Assembly (NCBI RefSeq): GCF_012184425.1
Contig: NZ_VTOW01000001.1
Location: forward strand, 620,001-684,000
Length of the DNA stretch: 64,000 bases
Source: Candidatus Manganitrophus noduliformans
Lineage (GTDB): Bacteria; Nitrospirota; Nitrospiria; SBBL01; Manganitrophaceae
Direction of reading: 5' to 3'
Of this stretch, positions 15,758-24,517 are shown one piece after another. The position numbers were made by a program, and so were the translations under genes. The notes under the pieces were generated by a model. The model searched no databases and was not told the DNA's origin. It saw nothing but the letters and a program-made list of their open reading frames with translations. Numbering within the stretch: the first letter of the stretch is position 1; each line of letters opens with the position of its first letter.

Positions 15758-16485
15758 TTTGCCTCGTCGGGGAGATCGGACATGTCGAGCGACTTCCCAT
15801 GGAGATGCGGGTCGGCATCGGCCGCCATGGCAAGGAAGAGGAGCGCTTTTGCGACCCGGGCCGGATCTTGGAGCCGGCTCGGATCTTCTTTGGGGTAGGC
15901 GGCGGCGCGCATCCTCGTCCGTGTGCCGCCGGGATTCAGCGTCACGACGCGGAGATTGAATGGAGCGACCTCCTCGGCGAGCGTCTGCATCATCCCTTCG
16001 AGCGCGAACTTCGAAACGGAGTAAGCCCCCCAGGTGGCCCGCCCGATTCTTCCGACGCTGGAGGTGACCGAGAGGATCGTTCCGGCCCGGCGCGGAATCA
16101 TCGTCCGGACGACCGCCTGCGTGACATAGAAGGTTCCGTTGACATTGACCCGAATCACCTCTTCCCAGGCCTCGGGGGGATAGGTGGCGATCGGCTCGGA
16201 GGGGCCGAGGACCGAGGCGTTGTTGATCAGGAAATCGATCGCCCCCCAATCGGAAACGGTCTGGGCCACCATCCGCTGGACATCCCTGCGAACCGAAATA
16301 TCGAGCCGGAAGGGCCGGACCAAGCCGCCGGCCTCTTCGATCACCTTCGCCGTTCCGAAGAGCTCCCCCTCGCTCCGGGCGCAGATCGCGATCTTGCACC
16401 CTTCGGCGGCGAATCGCTCCGCCGCCGCCCGCCCGATGCCGCGGCCTCCCCCGGTGATCAGGACGACCTTGTCTTTCAATTGCAT
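15754..16485 (-). CDS. short-chain dehydrogenase/reductase
   Basis: A 243-residue classical SDR. The cofactor motif TGGGRGIG is at residues 11-18, NNAS marks the stabilising loop, and the catalytic set is S-SVG followed by YSVSK. The R15 after the glycines favours NADP(H). The start ATG 16485 follows GGAGGT, while the open frame upstream has none. It is the first gene of the SDR/kinase/oxidoreductase operon and shares an ATGA overlap with the kinase. The substrate is unknown; fatty acyl, sugar or alcohol reductions are all possible. Confidence 0.9.
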   Translation of the reverse strand: MQLKDKVVLITGGGRGIGRAAAERFAAEGCKIAICARSEGELFGTAKVIEEAGGLVRPFRLDISVRRDVQRMVAQTVSDWGAIDFLINNASVLGPSEPIATYPPEAWEEVIRVNVNGTFYVTQAVVRTMIPRRAGTILSVTSSVGRIGRATWGAYSVSKFALEGMMQTLAEEVAPFNLRVVTLNPGGTRTRMRAAAYPKEDPSRLQDPARVAKALLFLAMAADADPHLHGKSLDMSDLPDEAK

Positions 16486-16615
16486 ATTGAACCTCCGGAA
16501 GTTAGGATAATGGAAACGACCGATCAATTCAATGGCAAACCCGGATCGGTCGCTCTGTTCATTGATTTGAACGCCGTTGCTGTGGTAGATTGCCCCAACG
16601 ATTTAATTTTTTCGT

Positions 16616-16644
16616 GTAGAGACGTCCCGCCGGGACGTCTCTAC
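16616..16644 (+). repeat. GTAG-type REP palindrome, copy 1 of an identical pair
   Basis: A 29-bp palindrome: arms GTAGAGACGTCCCG and its complement around a single C. An identical copy is at 23539-23567. It lies in the 191-bp gap between divergent genes (SDR and methyltransferase), 32 bp before the methyltransferase start. Confidence 0.9.
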
Positions 16645-16676
16645 AGAGAATGAATTTTCAATGGAAAGGAATTTCG

Positions 16677-17534
16677 ATGGCGCAGATGAGTCCCGAAGAG
16701 ATCATTGAGCAGCAACGGCAAGATTGGAGCCGGGTTGCCCCGGCGTGGGAGAAGTGGGATGCGCTGCTTCACCGAAACCTCTCCTTTCTCAATTACCGGC
16801 TTGTCGGCGATGCCCGGATTCGGCCGGGGCAGCGGGTGTTGGATCTCGGCTCCGGGACCGGCTATCCGGCGATTGTCGCCGCCGATGCGGCCGGGAACGA
16901 AGGAGAGGTGCTCGGCCTCGATCTCTCCGAGGAGATGCTCGACCGGGCCAAGCGGAAAGCATACGGCTTGGGACTCTTTCAGCTCGACTTCCGCGTCGCC
17001 GATGTGACGCACCTATCGGAAGCGGACCATTCCTTCGACGCGGTCATCAGTCGATTCTGCCTGATGTTCCTTCCCGACGTTGCGAAGGCGGTCGGCGAAA
17101 TCGCGCGGGTGATGAAGCCGGGGGGTTATTTCGCGGCGGCGGTCTGGTCGGGGCCGGACCAAAACCCCTTCGTCAAAATTCCGGTCGATGTTCTCAAGCG
17201 GTTTATCGAGATCCCGCAACCTCCGCCCGATCAGCCGGGGATTTTCCGGTTGGCGAAACCGGGGGATCTCTCGGGGATGGCCGAGAAGGCGGGACTTCGT
17301 AAATTGACGGACGAAGAGATTCAAGCAGAATCGTTTTACGATTCGCCGGAGACCTATTGGACCAACCTCATCGATATGGCCGCCCCGCTCCAGCCGCTTT
17401 TTGCCAAGCTCTCGTCGAAAGATCGGGGAGAGGCGGAGCGTCAGATCAAAGAAGCGGTGGAGCCGTATCGAAGGGGAGAAGAAATCGCCCTGCCGATGGC
17501 GATCCGGATTGTCGTTGCGCGCAAGCCGTCTTAA
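16677..17534 (+). CDS. class I SAM-dependent methyltransferase (UbiE-like)
   Basis: A 285-residue methyltransferase. Motif I is VLDLGSGTGYPAI, the acidic residue of motif II lies in GLDLSEEML, and VADVTHL and FDAVISRFCLMF follow, with MKPGGYFAAAVW as motif III. The C-terminal 100 residues are a lid-like helical region. The layout resembles menaquinone/ubiquinone and small-molecule methyltransferases, but no pathway neighbours fix the substrate. The start ATG 16677 follows GGAAAGGA; the ATG at 16650 has no ribosome site. Confidence 0.88.
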   Translation: MAQMSPEEIIEQQRQDWSRVAPAWEKWDALLHRNLSFLNYRLVGDARIRPGQRVLDLGSGTGYPAIVAADAAGNEGEVLGLDLSEEMLDRAKRKAYGLGLFQLDFRVADVTHLSEADHSFDAVISRFCLMFLPDVAKAVGEIARVMKPGGYFAAAVWSGPDQNPFVKIPVDVLKRFIEIPQPPPDQPGIFRLAKPGDLSGMAEKAGLRKLTDEEIQAESFYDSPETYWTNLIDMAAPLQPLFAKLSSKDRGEAERQIKEAVEPYRRGEEIALPMAIRIVVARKPS

Positions 17535-17563
17535 TCTTGCCGATGGAAAGAGATCACGCCGAA

Positions 17564-17989
17564 ATGAAAACGCCGCTCCGATTCAGCGACAGCCGAGAGA
17601 TCGATCCGAAAGCGGTCTTGGCGCTCTACCGTTATGCCGATTGGTCCAAAGATCGGACGCTGGAGGAGACGCAACAGGTTCTCTCACAGTCGAGTCTGGT
17701 CTTTTCCCTCTGGGAGGGGCCGCGCCTGGTCGCCTTTGGGCGGGTGTTGACCGATTTCATTTTTCGCGCGGCGGTCTATGACGTCATCGTCCACCCCGAT
17801 GTGCAGAAACAGGGGGTCGGGCGCGCGCTGATCTATAAAATTCTGACCCATCCTTCTTTAAAGAAGGTTCCGGTCTTTTATCTGCTGACCAGGGACAAGC
17901 GCCCGTTCTATGAAAAACTCGGCTTTGTGACGACGGAAGAGGAAGGATACAGCTCGATGATCTTTGTTCGAAAGGAGACGAAGCCGTGA
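17564..17989 (+). CDS. GNAT-family acetyltransferase
   Basis: A 141-residue GNAT protein. The acetyl-CoA binding motif A is seen as VYDVIVHPDVQKQGVGRALIYKIL (Q/R-x-x-G-x-G form) and the C-terminal motif B as RPFYEKLGFVTTEE. The family moves acetyl groups to amines of small molecules or proteins; the target is unknown. The start at 17564 is the better of two close ATGs, since GGAAAGAG lies upstream. The stop overlaps the GTG of the next gene by three bases, so the pair is coupled. Confidence 0.85.
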   Translation: MKTPLRFSDSREIDPKAVLALYRYADWSKDRTLEETQQVLSQSSLVFSLWEGPRLVAFGRVLTDFIFRAAVYDVIVHPDVQKQGVGRALIYKILTHPSLKKVPVFYLLTRDKRPFYEKLGFVTTEEEGYSSMIFVRKETKP

Positions 17990-18423
17990 CGTCTGCGCTC
18001 CGATCCCCCCGCGAGCGGCTCGGCGGCTATCTCCTCCTCCCCCGGCTGATCGACAAGGTCCGGCTGCACGCGCAGGGGACTCTTCCGCCGGAGTATGTCG
18101 GCAATCTTCTCAAGCCGACGGGATCGACCCTCGACAGCCGATTTCTCGCCTTCACCGGACTTGATGCGGAGAAATTAAGAGAGGCGATTCTAACGGCAAA
18201 GAATGACGACGCGGTTCTCGCCTGGGTCGAACGACACGCCATTTCCCACAACCCTTCGGAAAAGGAGGCCTGGGCCGAAGAGATTGCGACCTACCGCCCC
18301 ACGCCGGAGATGGCGGAATATCGTAAGAAGATTTATCCGGAACTGGCGGGCAAGGTCGATCTGGCCTCGATCAGCGTCCTCGACATGATCGATCTGGATG
18401 AGGGGCGGATTCCGACGAGATGA
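17986..18423 (+). CDS. DUF5069-family protein
   Basis: A 145-residue soluble protein whose N-terminus (LRSPRERLGGYLLLPRLIDKVRLHAQGTLP) matches the characteristic opening of DUF5069, a family of unknown function. It has no membrane segment or catalytic motif that I recognise. The GTG start at 17986 overlaps the acetyltransferase stop and is preceded by AAAGGAGACG. Its own stop overlaps the next gene by four bases (ATGA at 18420-18423), placing it in the middle of a three-gene coupled operon. Confidence 0.82.
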   Translation: MTSALRSPRERLGGYLLLPRLIDKVRLHAQGTLPPEYVGNLLKPTGSTLDSRFLAFTGLDAEKLREAILTAKNDDAVLAWVERHAISHNPSEKEAWAEEIATYRPTPEMAEYRKKIYPELAGKVDLASISVLDMIDLDEGRIPTR

Positions 18424-19304
18424 AGCCGGTCTCGCAGCGCGCCGCTTCGCTCCTGCTGATGCTCGCCGCCTTTCTCTGGGGCGGCTCGGTGATCGCTCAA
18501 AAATGGGGGGTGACCCACTTTCCGCCGCTTCGTCTCGCCCTCCTGCGCGGGGTCGGGGCGACCCTCTGCCTCCTGCCGTTCTGGTGGGGGTCGAACGACC
18601 GGCGGCCGTTCAAACGGGGGGAGCTTCCGCTCCTCTTCTCTCTCGCCTTCCTGTCGATGATCGGAAATCAACTCGCGAACTACTACGGCCTTCGAACGAT
18701 TCCCGCTTCGGAGGCGGGTATCATCATGGGCTCGACGCCGGTTTTGACCGCCCTTCTCTCGGCGCTTTTTTTCCGAGAGCCGCTGACCCGGCGACGGACG
18801 GCCGGATGCCTCCTCTCCTTCATCGGGATAGTCCTGGTCGTGGCGCGACCTCCTCAGGCGCAAGCGGTCGCTTCCTGGCGGGGAGATCTCTTTGTTTGCC
18901 TCGGTGTTCTCTCCTGGGTCTCCTACACCCTCTTGGCGCGATCCATTCTAAAGGAGCACTCTTCCCTCGCCCTCACCATGGCGACCTTTTCGATCGGCAC
19001 GATGCTGATCGTTCCCCTGGCGATCTGGGAAACGGCGCCGCTGCAATCGGTCCCACCGTCGGCCTGGGGGGCGCTGACCTATCTGATCCTCTTTGCTTCC
19101 GTCATTGCCTTCTTTGCCTGGAACATCGGTCTTCAGGCGGTCGGCCCGACCCGGGCGTCGATCTTCAGCAACCTGATCCCGGTGACGGCATTGGTATTGG
19201 GCGTGGTTCTCCTTTCGGAAACGATCTCGATCAAACAATTGGCGGGGATGGGATTGATTTTGGTCAGCGTCTGGATGGTGAACCGGCGGGAAGGAGAAAG
19301 TTAA
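18420..19304 (+). CDS. EamA/DMT-family transporter
   Basis: A 294-residue membrane protein with about ten hydrophobic helices in two EamA repeats. The first begins SLLLMLAAFLWGGSVIAQKWGV and the second GDLFVCLGVLSWVSYTLLARS, each with the typical small-residue helices. The family exports amino acids and related metabolites; the substrate is unknown. The start overlaps the DUF5069 stop. Its 3' end overlaps the convergent thioredoxin gene by four bases. Confidence 0.9.
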   Translation: MKPVSQRAASLLLMLAAFLWGGSVIAQKWGVTHFPPLRLALLRGVGATLCLLPFWWGSNDRRPFKRGELPLLFSLAFLSMIGNQLANYYGLRTIPASEAGIIMGSTPVLTALLSALFFREPLTRRRTAGCLLSFIGIVLVVARPPQAQAVASWRGDLFVCLGVLSWVSYTLLARSILKEHSSLALTMATFSIGTMLIVPLAIWETAPLQSVPPSAWGALTYLILFASVIAFFAWNIGLQAVGPTRASIFSNLIPVTALVLGVVLLSETISIKQLAGMGLILVSVWMVNRREGES

Positions 19305-20158
19305 AAAAGAATCTGCGCCAGCTTCTCCCGATATTTTTCGGCCAAGGGGGAGCGGGGGCCGATCACCTCGAAGAGTTGGAGCATCGCCTTGCGGGCGCCG
19401 TCATCTTTGAAGCGGCGGTCTTTCCGGACGATTGCAAGGTAGGTTTCCAGCGCTTTCTCATATTCTCCGTCGGCGGCAAGCCGGTGGGCCAGATCGAATG
19501 CATGTTGCAGATTCTCCGGCTCGCGCGCCGCGCGGGCCTGTAACTCGGCCAGCGACGGGCCGCTCTTTTGGGAAAGGGCGAGGTCGAGTCGAATCTGCAG
19601 CCGACGGGTCTCTTCATGAAATTGAAGGGCGGCCGGAAGATGATTGAAGAAGAGGCGGGCTTCTTCAACCCGGCCCAGCGCCAGGAGGAGCCGGAGCTTT
19701 CCGAGCAGGGACGCGGCATGTTGCGGCTCGTGCTTGAGCGCCTCTTCGTAGAGACCGAGCGCTTCGCGCGGCTGTTTCTCTTCTAGAGGGCGCGCTTTCT
19801 GCGCGATGAGATCGGCCTCGGAGGGGACGAGGTTATCGACAAACTCCCGAATCTGCCTTTCCGGAAGAACGCCGACGAATTCATCGGCCATGTGGCCGTC
19901 CACAAAGGCTTTCACCGCCGGGATCCCCTGAATCCGATACCGGCCCGCGAGGCTCGGATTTTCATCGGTGTTCACCTTGACGAGTTGAACTTTCCCCTGA
20001 TAGGCGTTCACCACCCGCTCCAGGATCGGGGCGAGCATCCGGCAGGGGCCGCACCACTCCGCCCAGAAATCGACCAGCACCGGCGTTGTCTTCGAAGCGG
20101 CGATGACCTTCTCTTCAAAATCGGCTTCGTTCGCTTCTTTCATCCAAATAGAATCCAT
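19301..20158 (-). CDS. thioredoxin-TPR protein, CnoX/YbbN-like
   Basis: A 285-residue cytoplasmic protein with an N-terminal thioredoxin domain (active site WCGPC, C36 and C39) and a C-terminal half of TPR-like helices (ARPLEEKQPREALGLYEEALKHEPQH and following). This matches CnoX/YbbN, a redox-linked holdase that hands clients to GroEL. The E. coli protein has an altered active site, whereas the full CXXC here suggests true thiol-disulfide activity. It is a single gene between a convergent transporter and the PpsR gene downstream of it on the same strand. Confidence 0.88.
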   Translation of the reverse strand: MDSIWMKEANEADFEEKVIAASKTTPVLVDFWAEWCGPCRMLAPILERVVNAYQGKVQLVKVNTDENPSLAGRYRIQGIPAVKAFVDGHMADEFVGVLPERQIREFVDNLVPSEADLIAQKARPLEEKQPREALGLYEEALKHEPQHAASLLGKLRLLLALGRVEEARLFFNHLPAALQFHEETRRLQIRLDLALSQKSGPSLAELQARAAREPENLQHAFDLAHRLAADGEYEKALETYLAIVRKDRRFKDDGARKAMLQLFEVIGPRSPLAEKYREKLAQILF

Positions 20159-20236
20159 CGCTACGCTCCCTTTTCTCGATACTCATTCTAGCACAGGATG
20201 AATCGTGCGGGGATGGGGCGGTTTTAAGGGGGGTTT

Positions 20237-21067
20237 TTATCGAAGGGGATCGGATCGACGGATCCAGCCCATAATGTCGGTGGCGACCTCTTCGACGGCG
20301 CGCCCGGTCACATCGATGATTCCCCACCGCGGATTCTGGCGATAGAGCTCGCGGCAGTAGCTGAGCTCCTGAATGATCGGCTCCATGTCGGCATAACCGG
20401 CGACCCGCCGGTTCAGCTTCATCAGTCGCGCCTCACGGATTTCCATGAGGCGCTGGGGTTCGATGATCAGGGCGACGACCTTGGCCGGATCGACCCGCTG
20501 CAGCTCTTTCGGGAGGGGAATATTCAAGATAATGGGAATATTTGCCACCTTGTAGCCGAACTGCGCAAGATAGATAGAGAGGGGCGTTTTCGCCGTTCGG
20601 GAAGGGCCGACCAGGACAATATCGGCCTGAACGATCCCCTGGATGCTCTGGCCGTCGTCGTGCTTCACCGTAAACTGCACCGCCTCCACGCGGCTGAAGT
20701 AGTCGGTATCGATCCGGTGAAGCCGTCCCGGTTCGGAGCGGGGCCGGCTATTGAGAAAATGGCTCATTGCGGTCAAAAGCGGCCCAAGGAGATCGACGGC
20801 GAGCAGCCCCGACTGGAGGGCCTCTTCGCGCATTTTGAGCCGAAGCGACTCGGAGACGAAGGTAAAGATGATCAGCCCCTGGCGCGACTTTGCTTCCTGA
20901 AGCACCTCTTGTATCTGGGTTTCCGAGCGGATGTAGTGGCGGCGGGCCAGGATGGTTTTATCTTGAGAAAACTGGGAAAGGGCGGCCTGGCAGATTTTTT
21001 CCGCAGTTTCTCCCGTGGCGTCGGAGACGACGAAGATGGGACGGACCTCGGCGGGACGTTCGGGCAT
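20237..21067 (-). CDS. ppsR: pyruvate,phosphate dikinase / PEP synthase regulatory protein (DUF299)
   Basis: A 276-residue bifunctional kinase/pyrophosphorylase that switches PEP synthase or pyruvate phosphate dikinase by phosphorylating the threonine next to the catalytic histidine. The N-terminus (IFVVSDATGETAEKI) and the P-loop GPSRTAKT (residues 154-161) are typical of the family. The start is uncertain: ATG 21067 gives a family-length protein but a weak ribosome site, and a GTG at 21121 in the same frame is possible. The target enzyme is not in this window. Glucan phosphorylase lies divergently upstream, giving a loose link to carbon storage. Confidence 0.9.
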   Translation of the reverse strand: MPERPAEVRPIFVVSDATGETAEKICQAALSQFSQDKTILARRHYIRSETQIQEVLQEAKSRQGLIIFTFVSESLRLKMREEALQSGLLAVDLLGPLLTAMSHFLNSRPRSEPGRLHRIDTDYFSRVEAVQFTVKHDDGQSIQGIVQADIVLVGPSRTAKTPLSIYLAQFGYKVANIPIILNIPLPKELQRVDPAKVVALIIEPQRLMEIREARLMKLNRRVAGYADMEPIIQELSYCRELYRQNPRWGIIDVTGRAVEEVATDIMGWIRRSDPLR

Positions 21068-21208
21068 GGCGACATGATAACCGATTTCTTTGAAAAAACC
21101 AATCTTGAAGATCGAAAACACCGGAGGCGTGAGGCGAAAATGCCTAAAATATTTTGAATTTACCCCTTACGCCATACCCCACACACTCCCGTGTTTCCAT
21201 GTCTTTCG

Positions 21209-21237
21209 TTGATCTTTGGAGCCGATTTTGTTAAGCT
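21209..21237 (+). promoter_or_regulatory. putative glucan phosphorylase promoter
   Basis: TTGATC (21209-21214), 17 bp and TAAGCT (21232-21237) form a moderate sigma-70 promoter with a start near 21244, about 127 nt before glgP. The 303-bp gap 21068-21370 between the divergent ppsR and glgP genes also contains a small inverted repeat (GGTGA/TCACC, near 21247-21258). I see no other feature there. Confidence 0.4.
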
Positions 21238-21370
21238 GGCACACGGTGACTTCACCCCGTCTGTTTCGCCCCGGTGAGGAGATGCTCAGACGCGTCTGTC
21301 CGGTTCTATCGGGCGCCGGGAGCCCTCATTAGATACGCTCATACAGAATGAAAGAAAGGAATGCCGTTCA

Positions 21371-23512
21371 ATGAAACAACTGTTAGAAATCCCGCAACGG
21401 ATCAATCGCCTGGAAGAGCTTGCTTACAATCTTTGGTGGAGTTGGCATCCGGAGGCGCGGTCCCTTTTTGAGGCCCTCGATCGTCCCCTCTGGAAGCAGA
21501 CCAATCACAACCCGGTGAAGGTGTTGCAAGGGTTGGCGAAGGAGCGATTCAAAGAGGTGGCCGAAGACCCGACCTTCCTTCGCCGTTATGACGCGGTGAT
21601 TAAGGCGTTGGACACCGATCTCGGTTCTCGCCCGACCTGGTTTGGAGAGAGATTCCCCGATCTTTCTTCCGCTTCGATCGCCTACTTTTCGGCGGAGTTT
21701 GGACTGCATAACTCGCTGCCGATCTACTCCGGCGGGTTGGGCCTCTTGGCCGGAGACCACTGTAAGGAAGCGGGGGATCTCGGGATCCCTCTCATCGGCG
21801 TCGGCTTTCTATATCCCCAAGGTTATTTTCATCAGAAGATCCAGGCGGACGGATGGCAGGAGCCGATCTACCGACCGCTCGACCTCAACGCGGTGGCGAT
21901 TCGGCCGGCCCAGTTCCCCTCCGGTCAGGCGCTCGTTGAAGTTCCTGTCGGTCCGCGAAGTATCTATATCAAAGTCTGGGAGGTTCGGGTCGGCCGTGTC
22001 CGGCTTTATTTGATGGATACCGATGTTCCGGAGAATGCCCCATGGGATCGGGAGCTTTCCGCCCGTCTTTACGGTGGGGACCAGGAGCTGCGGATCCGCC
22101 AGGAAATCGTCCTCGGCATCGGGGGGGTTCGCCTCTTGCGCGCCCTCGGCATCCATCCGACCGTCTGGCACTGCAACGAGGGACATACTTCGTTCCAGAT
22201 GCTGGAGCGAATCCGCGAGGGGGTCGCCGCCGGAAAGCGCTTCGAGGAAGCGGCCGAGTCGGTCCGGAAGAGCAGCATCTTCACCACCCATACGCCGGTC
22301 CCCGCCGGACATGACGCCTTTCCCGCCGCGCTGATCGAAAAATACTTTTCAAATTATTGGCCGATGTTGGGGCTGGACCAGGCCCGCTTTTGGGAGTTGG
22401 GACGCCATCCGGAGCCGTGGGGGGAGGCGTTCAACATGACCGTTCTCGCCTTTCATCTCACAGAGGGGCGCAACGCCGTCAGCCAGCTCCATGGAGAGGT
22501 CTCGCGAAAGATGTGGCAGCATCTTTGGCCGAATACCGACGTCGAGAAGGTCCCGATCATTTCGATCACCAATGGAATCCATACGCCGACCTGGGTCGCG
22601 CCGGAGATGAACGAGCTCTATAAAAAGTATCTCTCCCCCGATTGGGTCCACCATCATGACGAGCCGACCCTCTGGCAGCGGGTGATGGATGTTCCGGACG
22701 ACCTTCTCTGGGAGACGCGGCAACAGCTGAAGCGAAAGTTGCTCGGATTCATCCGGGAGCGGGCGCGGACCTCTTGGACGGAAGATCGCGCCGATCCGAT
22801 TCAGCTTCTGGCGGCCGGCACCCTCCTTGATCCGGAGGCGCTGACGATCGGCTTTGCCAGACGCTTCACCGCGTATAAGCGGGCGACGCTCCTTTTTCAG
22901 AATCTGGAGCGGCTCAAGAAGATCTTGGGAAACCGATGGCGGCCGGTTCAAATCGTCTTTGCCGGCAAGGCCCATCCGGCCGATGAGGTCGGCAAGCGCT
23001 ACATCCAGCAGATCTACACTCTCGCCAAAGATTCGGGGCTGGCCGGGCATATCGCTTTCGTCGAGAATTACGACATGCACGTCGCCCACTTTTTTATACA
23101 GGGGGTCGATATCTGGATGAATACTCCCCGGGCGCCCCTGGAGGCGAGCGGCACGAGCGGGATGAAGGCTTCCCTCAACGGCGTCCCCCAGCTGAGTATC
23201 TTCGATGGGTGGTGGCCGGAAGGGTACAACGGCTCGAATGGATGGACCTTTGGAGTGAAACCGGGACCCTCCCTTCAGAATCTTTCTCCCGAAATGCAAG
23301 ATACGTCCGACGCGGAGGAGCTCTACTCGATCTTGGAGAACGAGGTGATCCCCCTCTACTACCGGCGGGACGCGGATGGTGTTCCGCGCGGTTGGATTCA
23401 GACGGTCAAAGAGGCGATTCGCACCGTGGCCCCTTTCTTCTGCGCCAGACGGATGGTCAAAGAGTACGCCGATAAACTTTATGCGCCGGCCGCGAGGCAA
23501 TCGAAGGAGTAG
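21371..23512 (+). CDS. glgP: alpha-glucan phosphorylase
   Basis: A 713-residue phosphorylase that releases glucose 1-phosphate from glycogen or maltodextrin. The N-terminus (LEELAYNLWWSWHPEARSLF) and YFSAEFGLHNSLPIYSGGLGLLAGDH mark the shorter alpha-glucan phosphorylase type rather than the 800-residue muscle-like type. The C-terminal domain has the PLP-binding segment EASGTSGMKASLNG, with its active-site lysine, followed by LSIFDGWWPEGYNG. No glycogen synthase or debranching gene is adjacent. The Nudix gene follows after a REP palindrome. Confidence 0.93.
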   Translation: MKQLLEIPQRINRLEELAYNLWWSWHPEARSLFEALDRPLWKQTNHNPVKVLQGLAKERFKEVAEDPTFLRRYDAVIKALDTDLGSRPTWFGERFPDLSSASIAYFSAEFGLHNSLPIYSGGLGLLAGDHCKEAGDLGIPLIGVGFLYPQGYFHQKIQADGWQEPIYRPLDLNAVAIRPAQFPSGQALVEVPVGPRSIYIKVWEVRVGRVRLYLMDTDVPENAPWDRELSARLYGGDQELRIRQEIVLGIGGVRLLRALGIHPTVWHCNEGHTSFQMLERIREGVAAGKRFEEAAESVRKSSIFTTHTPVPAGHDAFPAALIEKYFSNYWPMLGLDQARFWELGRHPEPWGEAFNMTVLAFHLTEGRNAVSQLHGEVSRKMWQHLWPNTDVEKVPIISITNGIHTPTWVAPEMNELYKKYLSPDWVHHHDEPTLWQRVMDVPDDLLWETRQQLKRKLLGFIRERARTSWTEDRADPIQLLAAGTLLDPEALTIGFARRFTAYKRATLLFQNLERLKKILGNRWRPVQIVFAGKAHPADEVGKRYIQQIYTLAKDSGLAGHIAFVENYDMHVAHFFIQGVDIWMNTPRAPLEASGTSGMKASLNGVPQLSIFDGWWPEGYNGSNGWTFGVKPGPSLQNLSPEMQDTSDAEELYSILENEVIPLYYRRDADGVPRGWIQTVKEAIRTVAPFFCARRMVKEYADKLYAPAARQSKE

Positions 23513-23538
23513 CAATTCGATTTCAGGATGCGGAACCG

Positions 23539-23567
23539 GTAGAGACGTCCCGCCGGGACGTCTCTAC
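23539..23567 (+). repeat. GTAG-type REP palindrome, copy 2 of an identical pair
   Basis: All 29 bases match the palindrome at 16616-16644 (arms GTAGAGACGTCCCG around one C). It stands in the gap between glgP and the Nudix gene, 27 bp after the glgP stop. Confidence 0.9.
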
Positions 23568-23593
23568 TTCATTCTCCGTATTGACCCTGTGGG

Positions 23594-24145
23594 GTGTTCT
23601 TGGATCTGGAAGAAAAGTTAATTCGGAAAACGGTGGTTTATCAGGGAAAGTATATTCGGACCGAGGAGCAAATCGTCCGGCTTCCCGATGGGACGGAGGC
23701 GCTTCGGGAGATTGTCTCCCCGCCGGACGCGGTCGGTATTCTTCCGATCGATTCGGAAGGGAAGGTTTACCTGGTCCGACAATATCGGCCGGCGATCGGT
23801 CAGGTCACGCTGGAGATTCCCGCCGGGATCTTAGAGCCGGGGGAGAGTTCGTCCGAAACGGCGCGGCGGGAGTGCGAAGAAGAGGTGGGGATGCGGCCGG
23901 AGCGGCTTGATTTCCTCTTCGGCTATTACCATTCGGTCGGTTTTTCGACCGGCAAGATTGAAGTTTTTCTCGGCCGCGATCTTCGCCCCAATCCCCATGC
24001 GCATACCGACCCCGGCGAGTTCATCGAAGTGGTGCTCCTTCCATTTGCCGAAATCTATCAGCAGGGACTTTCAGGAAAGATCATCGACAGCAAGACGCTC
24101 TTGGCGCTTCTCTGGTATCGACAGACCGTTCTAAAAGCGGTTTAG
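23594..24145 (+). CDS. Nudix hydrolase, ADP-ribose pyrophosphatase type
   Basis: A 183-residue Nudix protein. The Nudix box is complete: G-x5-E-x7-RE-x-EE-x-G, seen in GILEPGESSSETARRECEEEVGM. The upstream segment DAVGILPIDSEGKVYLVRQYRPAIG and the downstream Y-H-S-V-G-F are typical of ADP-ribose pyrophosphatases, which salvage ADP-ribose to AMP and ribose 5-phosphate. The GTG at 23594 is the first usable start; a TTG at 23600 is also possible. It is convergent with the receiver gene, three bases apart. Confidence 0.9.
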   Translation: MFLDLEEKLIRKTVVYQGKYIRTEEQIVRLPDGTEALREIVSPPDAVGILPIDSEGKVYLVRQYRPAIGQVTLEIPAGILEPGESSSETARRECEEEVGMRPERLDFLFGYYHSVGFSTGKIEVFLGRDLRPNPHAHTDPGEFIEVVLLPFAEIYQQGLSGKIIDSKTLLALLWYRQTVLKAV

Positions 24146-24148
24146 AAG

Positions 24149-24517
24149 TTAAACCGACTGAAAAAGCTGGTCGAGGACGGCTTTGAATTCCTTTATCGTA
24201 AACGGTTTGTGAAGATGGAGATTGCCGGTCTCCTGAATGAATTCGGTCGTCGACTGGTTTGCGATATCGCCCGTTAAGAAAATGATCCGCTTTGCCATAT
24301 CGGGAAAGTGGGCCTGAACCTTCTCATAGAATCCCTTCCCATCCATAAATGGCATCTTCATATCGAGGAAGATGGCATCATATCCTTTTTCCTTCAATTT
24401 CCCGGCAGCCTCGCGGCAATCGATCGCCTGATCGACCTGATAACCGATTTTGGAAAGAAGATGTGATACAAGGTCAAGGAGGAGTTGTTCGTCATCGACG
24501 ACGAGAATTCGCTTCAT
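24149..24517 (-). CDS. stand-alone response-regulator receiver domain
   Basis: A 122-residue protein that is a receiver domain only. It has the acidic pair (VVDDEQ), the phospho-acceptor Asp near residue 52 (IFLDMKMPFMDG), the switch Thr (IFLTGD) and the conserved Lys (LHKPFT). The ATG 24517 overlaps the stop of the preceding HTH gene (TGATG), so HTH and receiver are made from one message as separate chains. It probably takes phosphate from a kinase in the region, such as the large kinase at 25598-31048. Confidence 0.9.
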   Translation of the reverse strand: MKRILVVDDEQLLLDLVSHLLSKIGYQVDQAIDCREAAGKLKEKGYDAIFLDMKMPFMDGKGFYEKVQAHFPDMAKRIIFLTGDIANQSTTEFIQETGNLHLHKPFTIKEFKAVLDQLFQSV

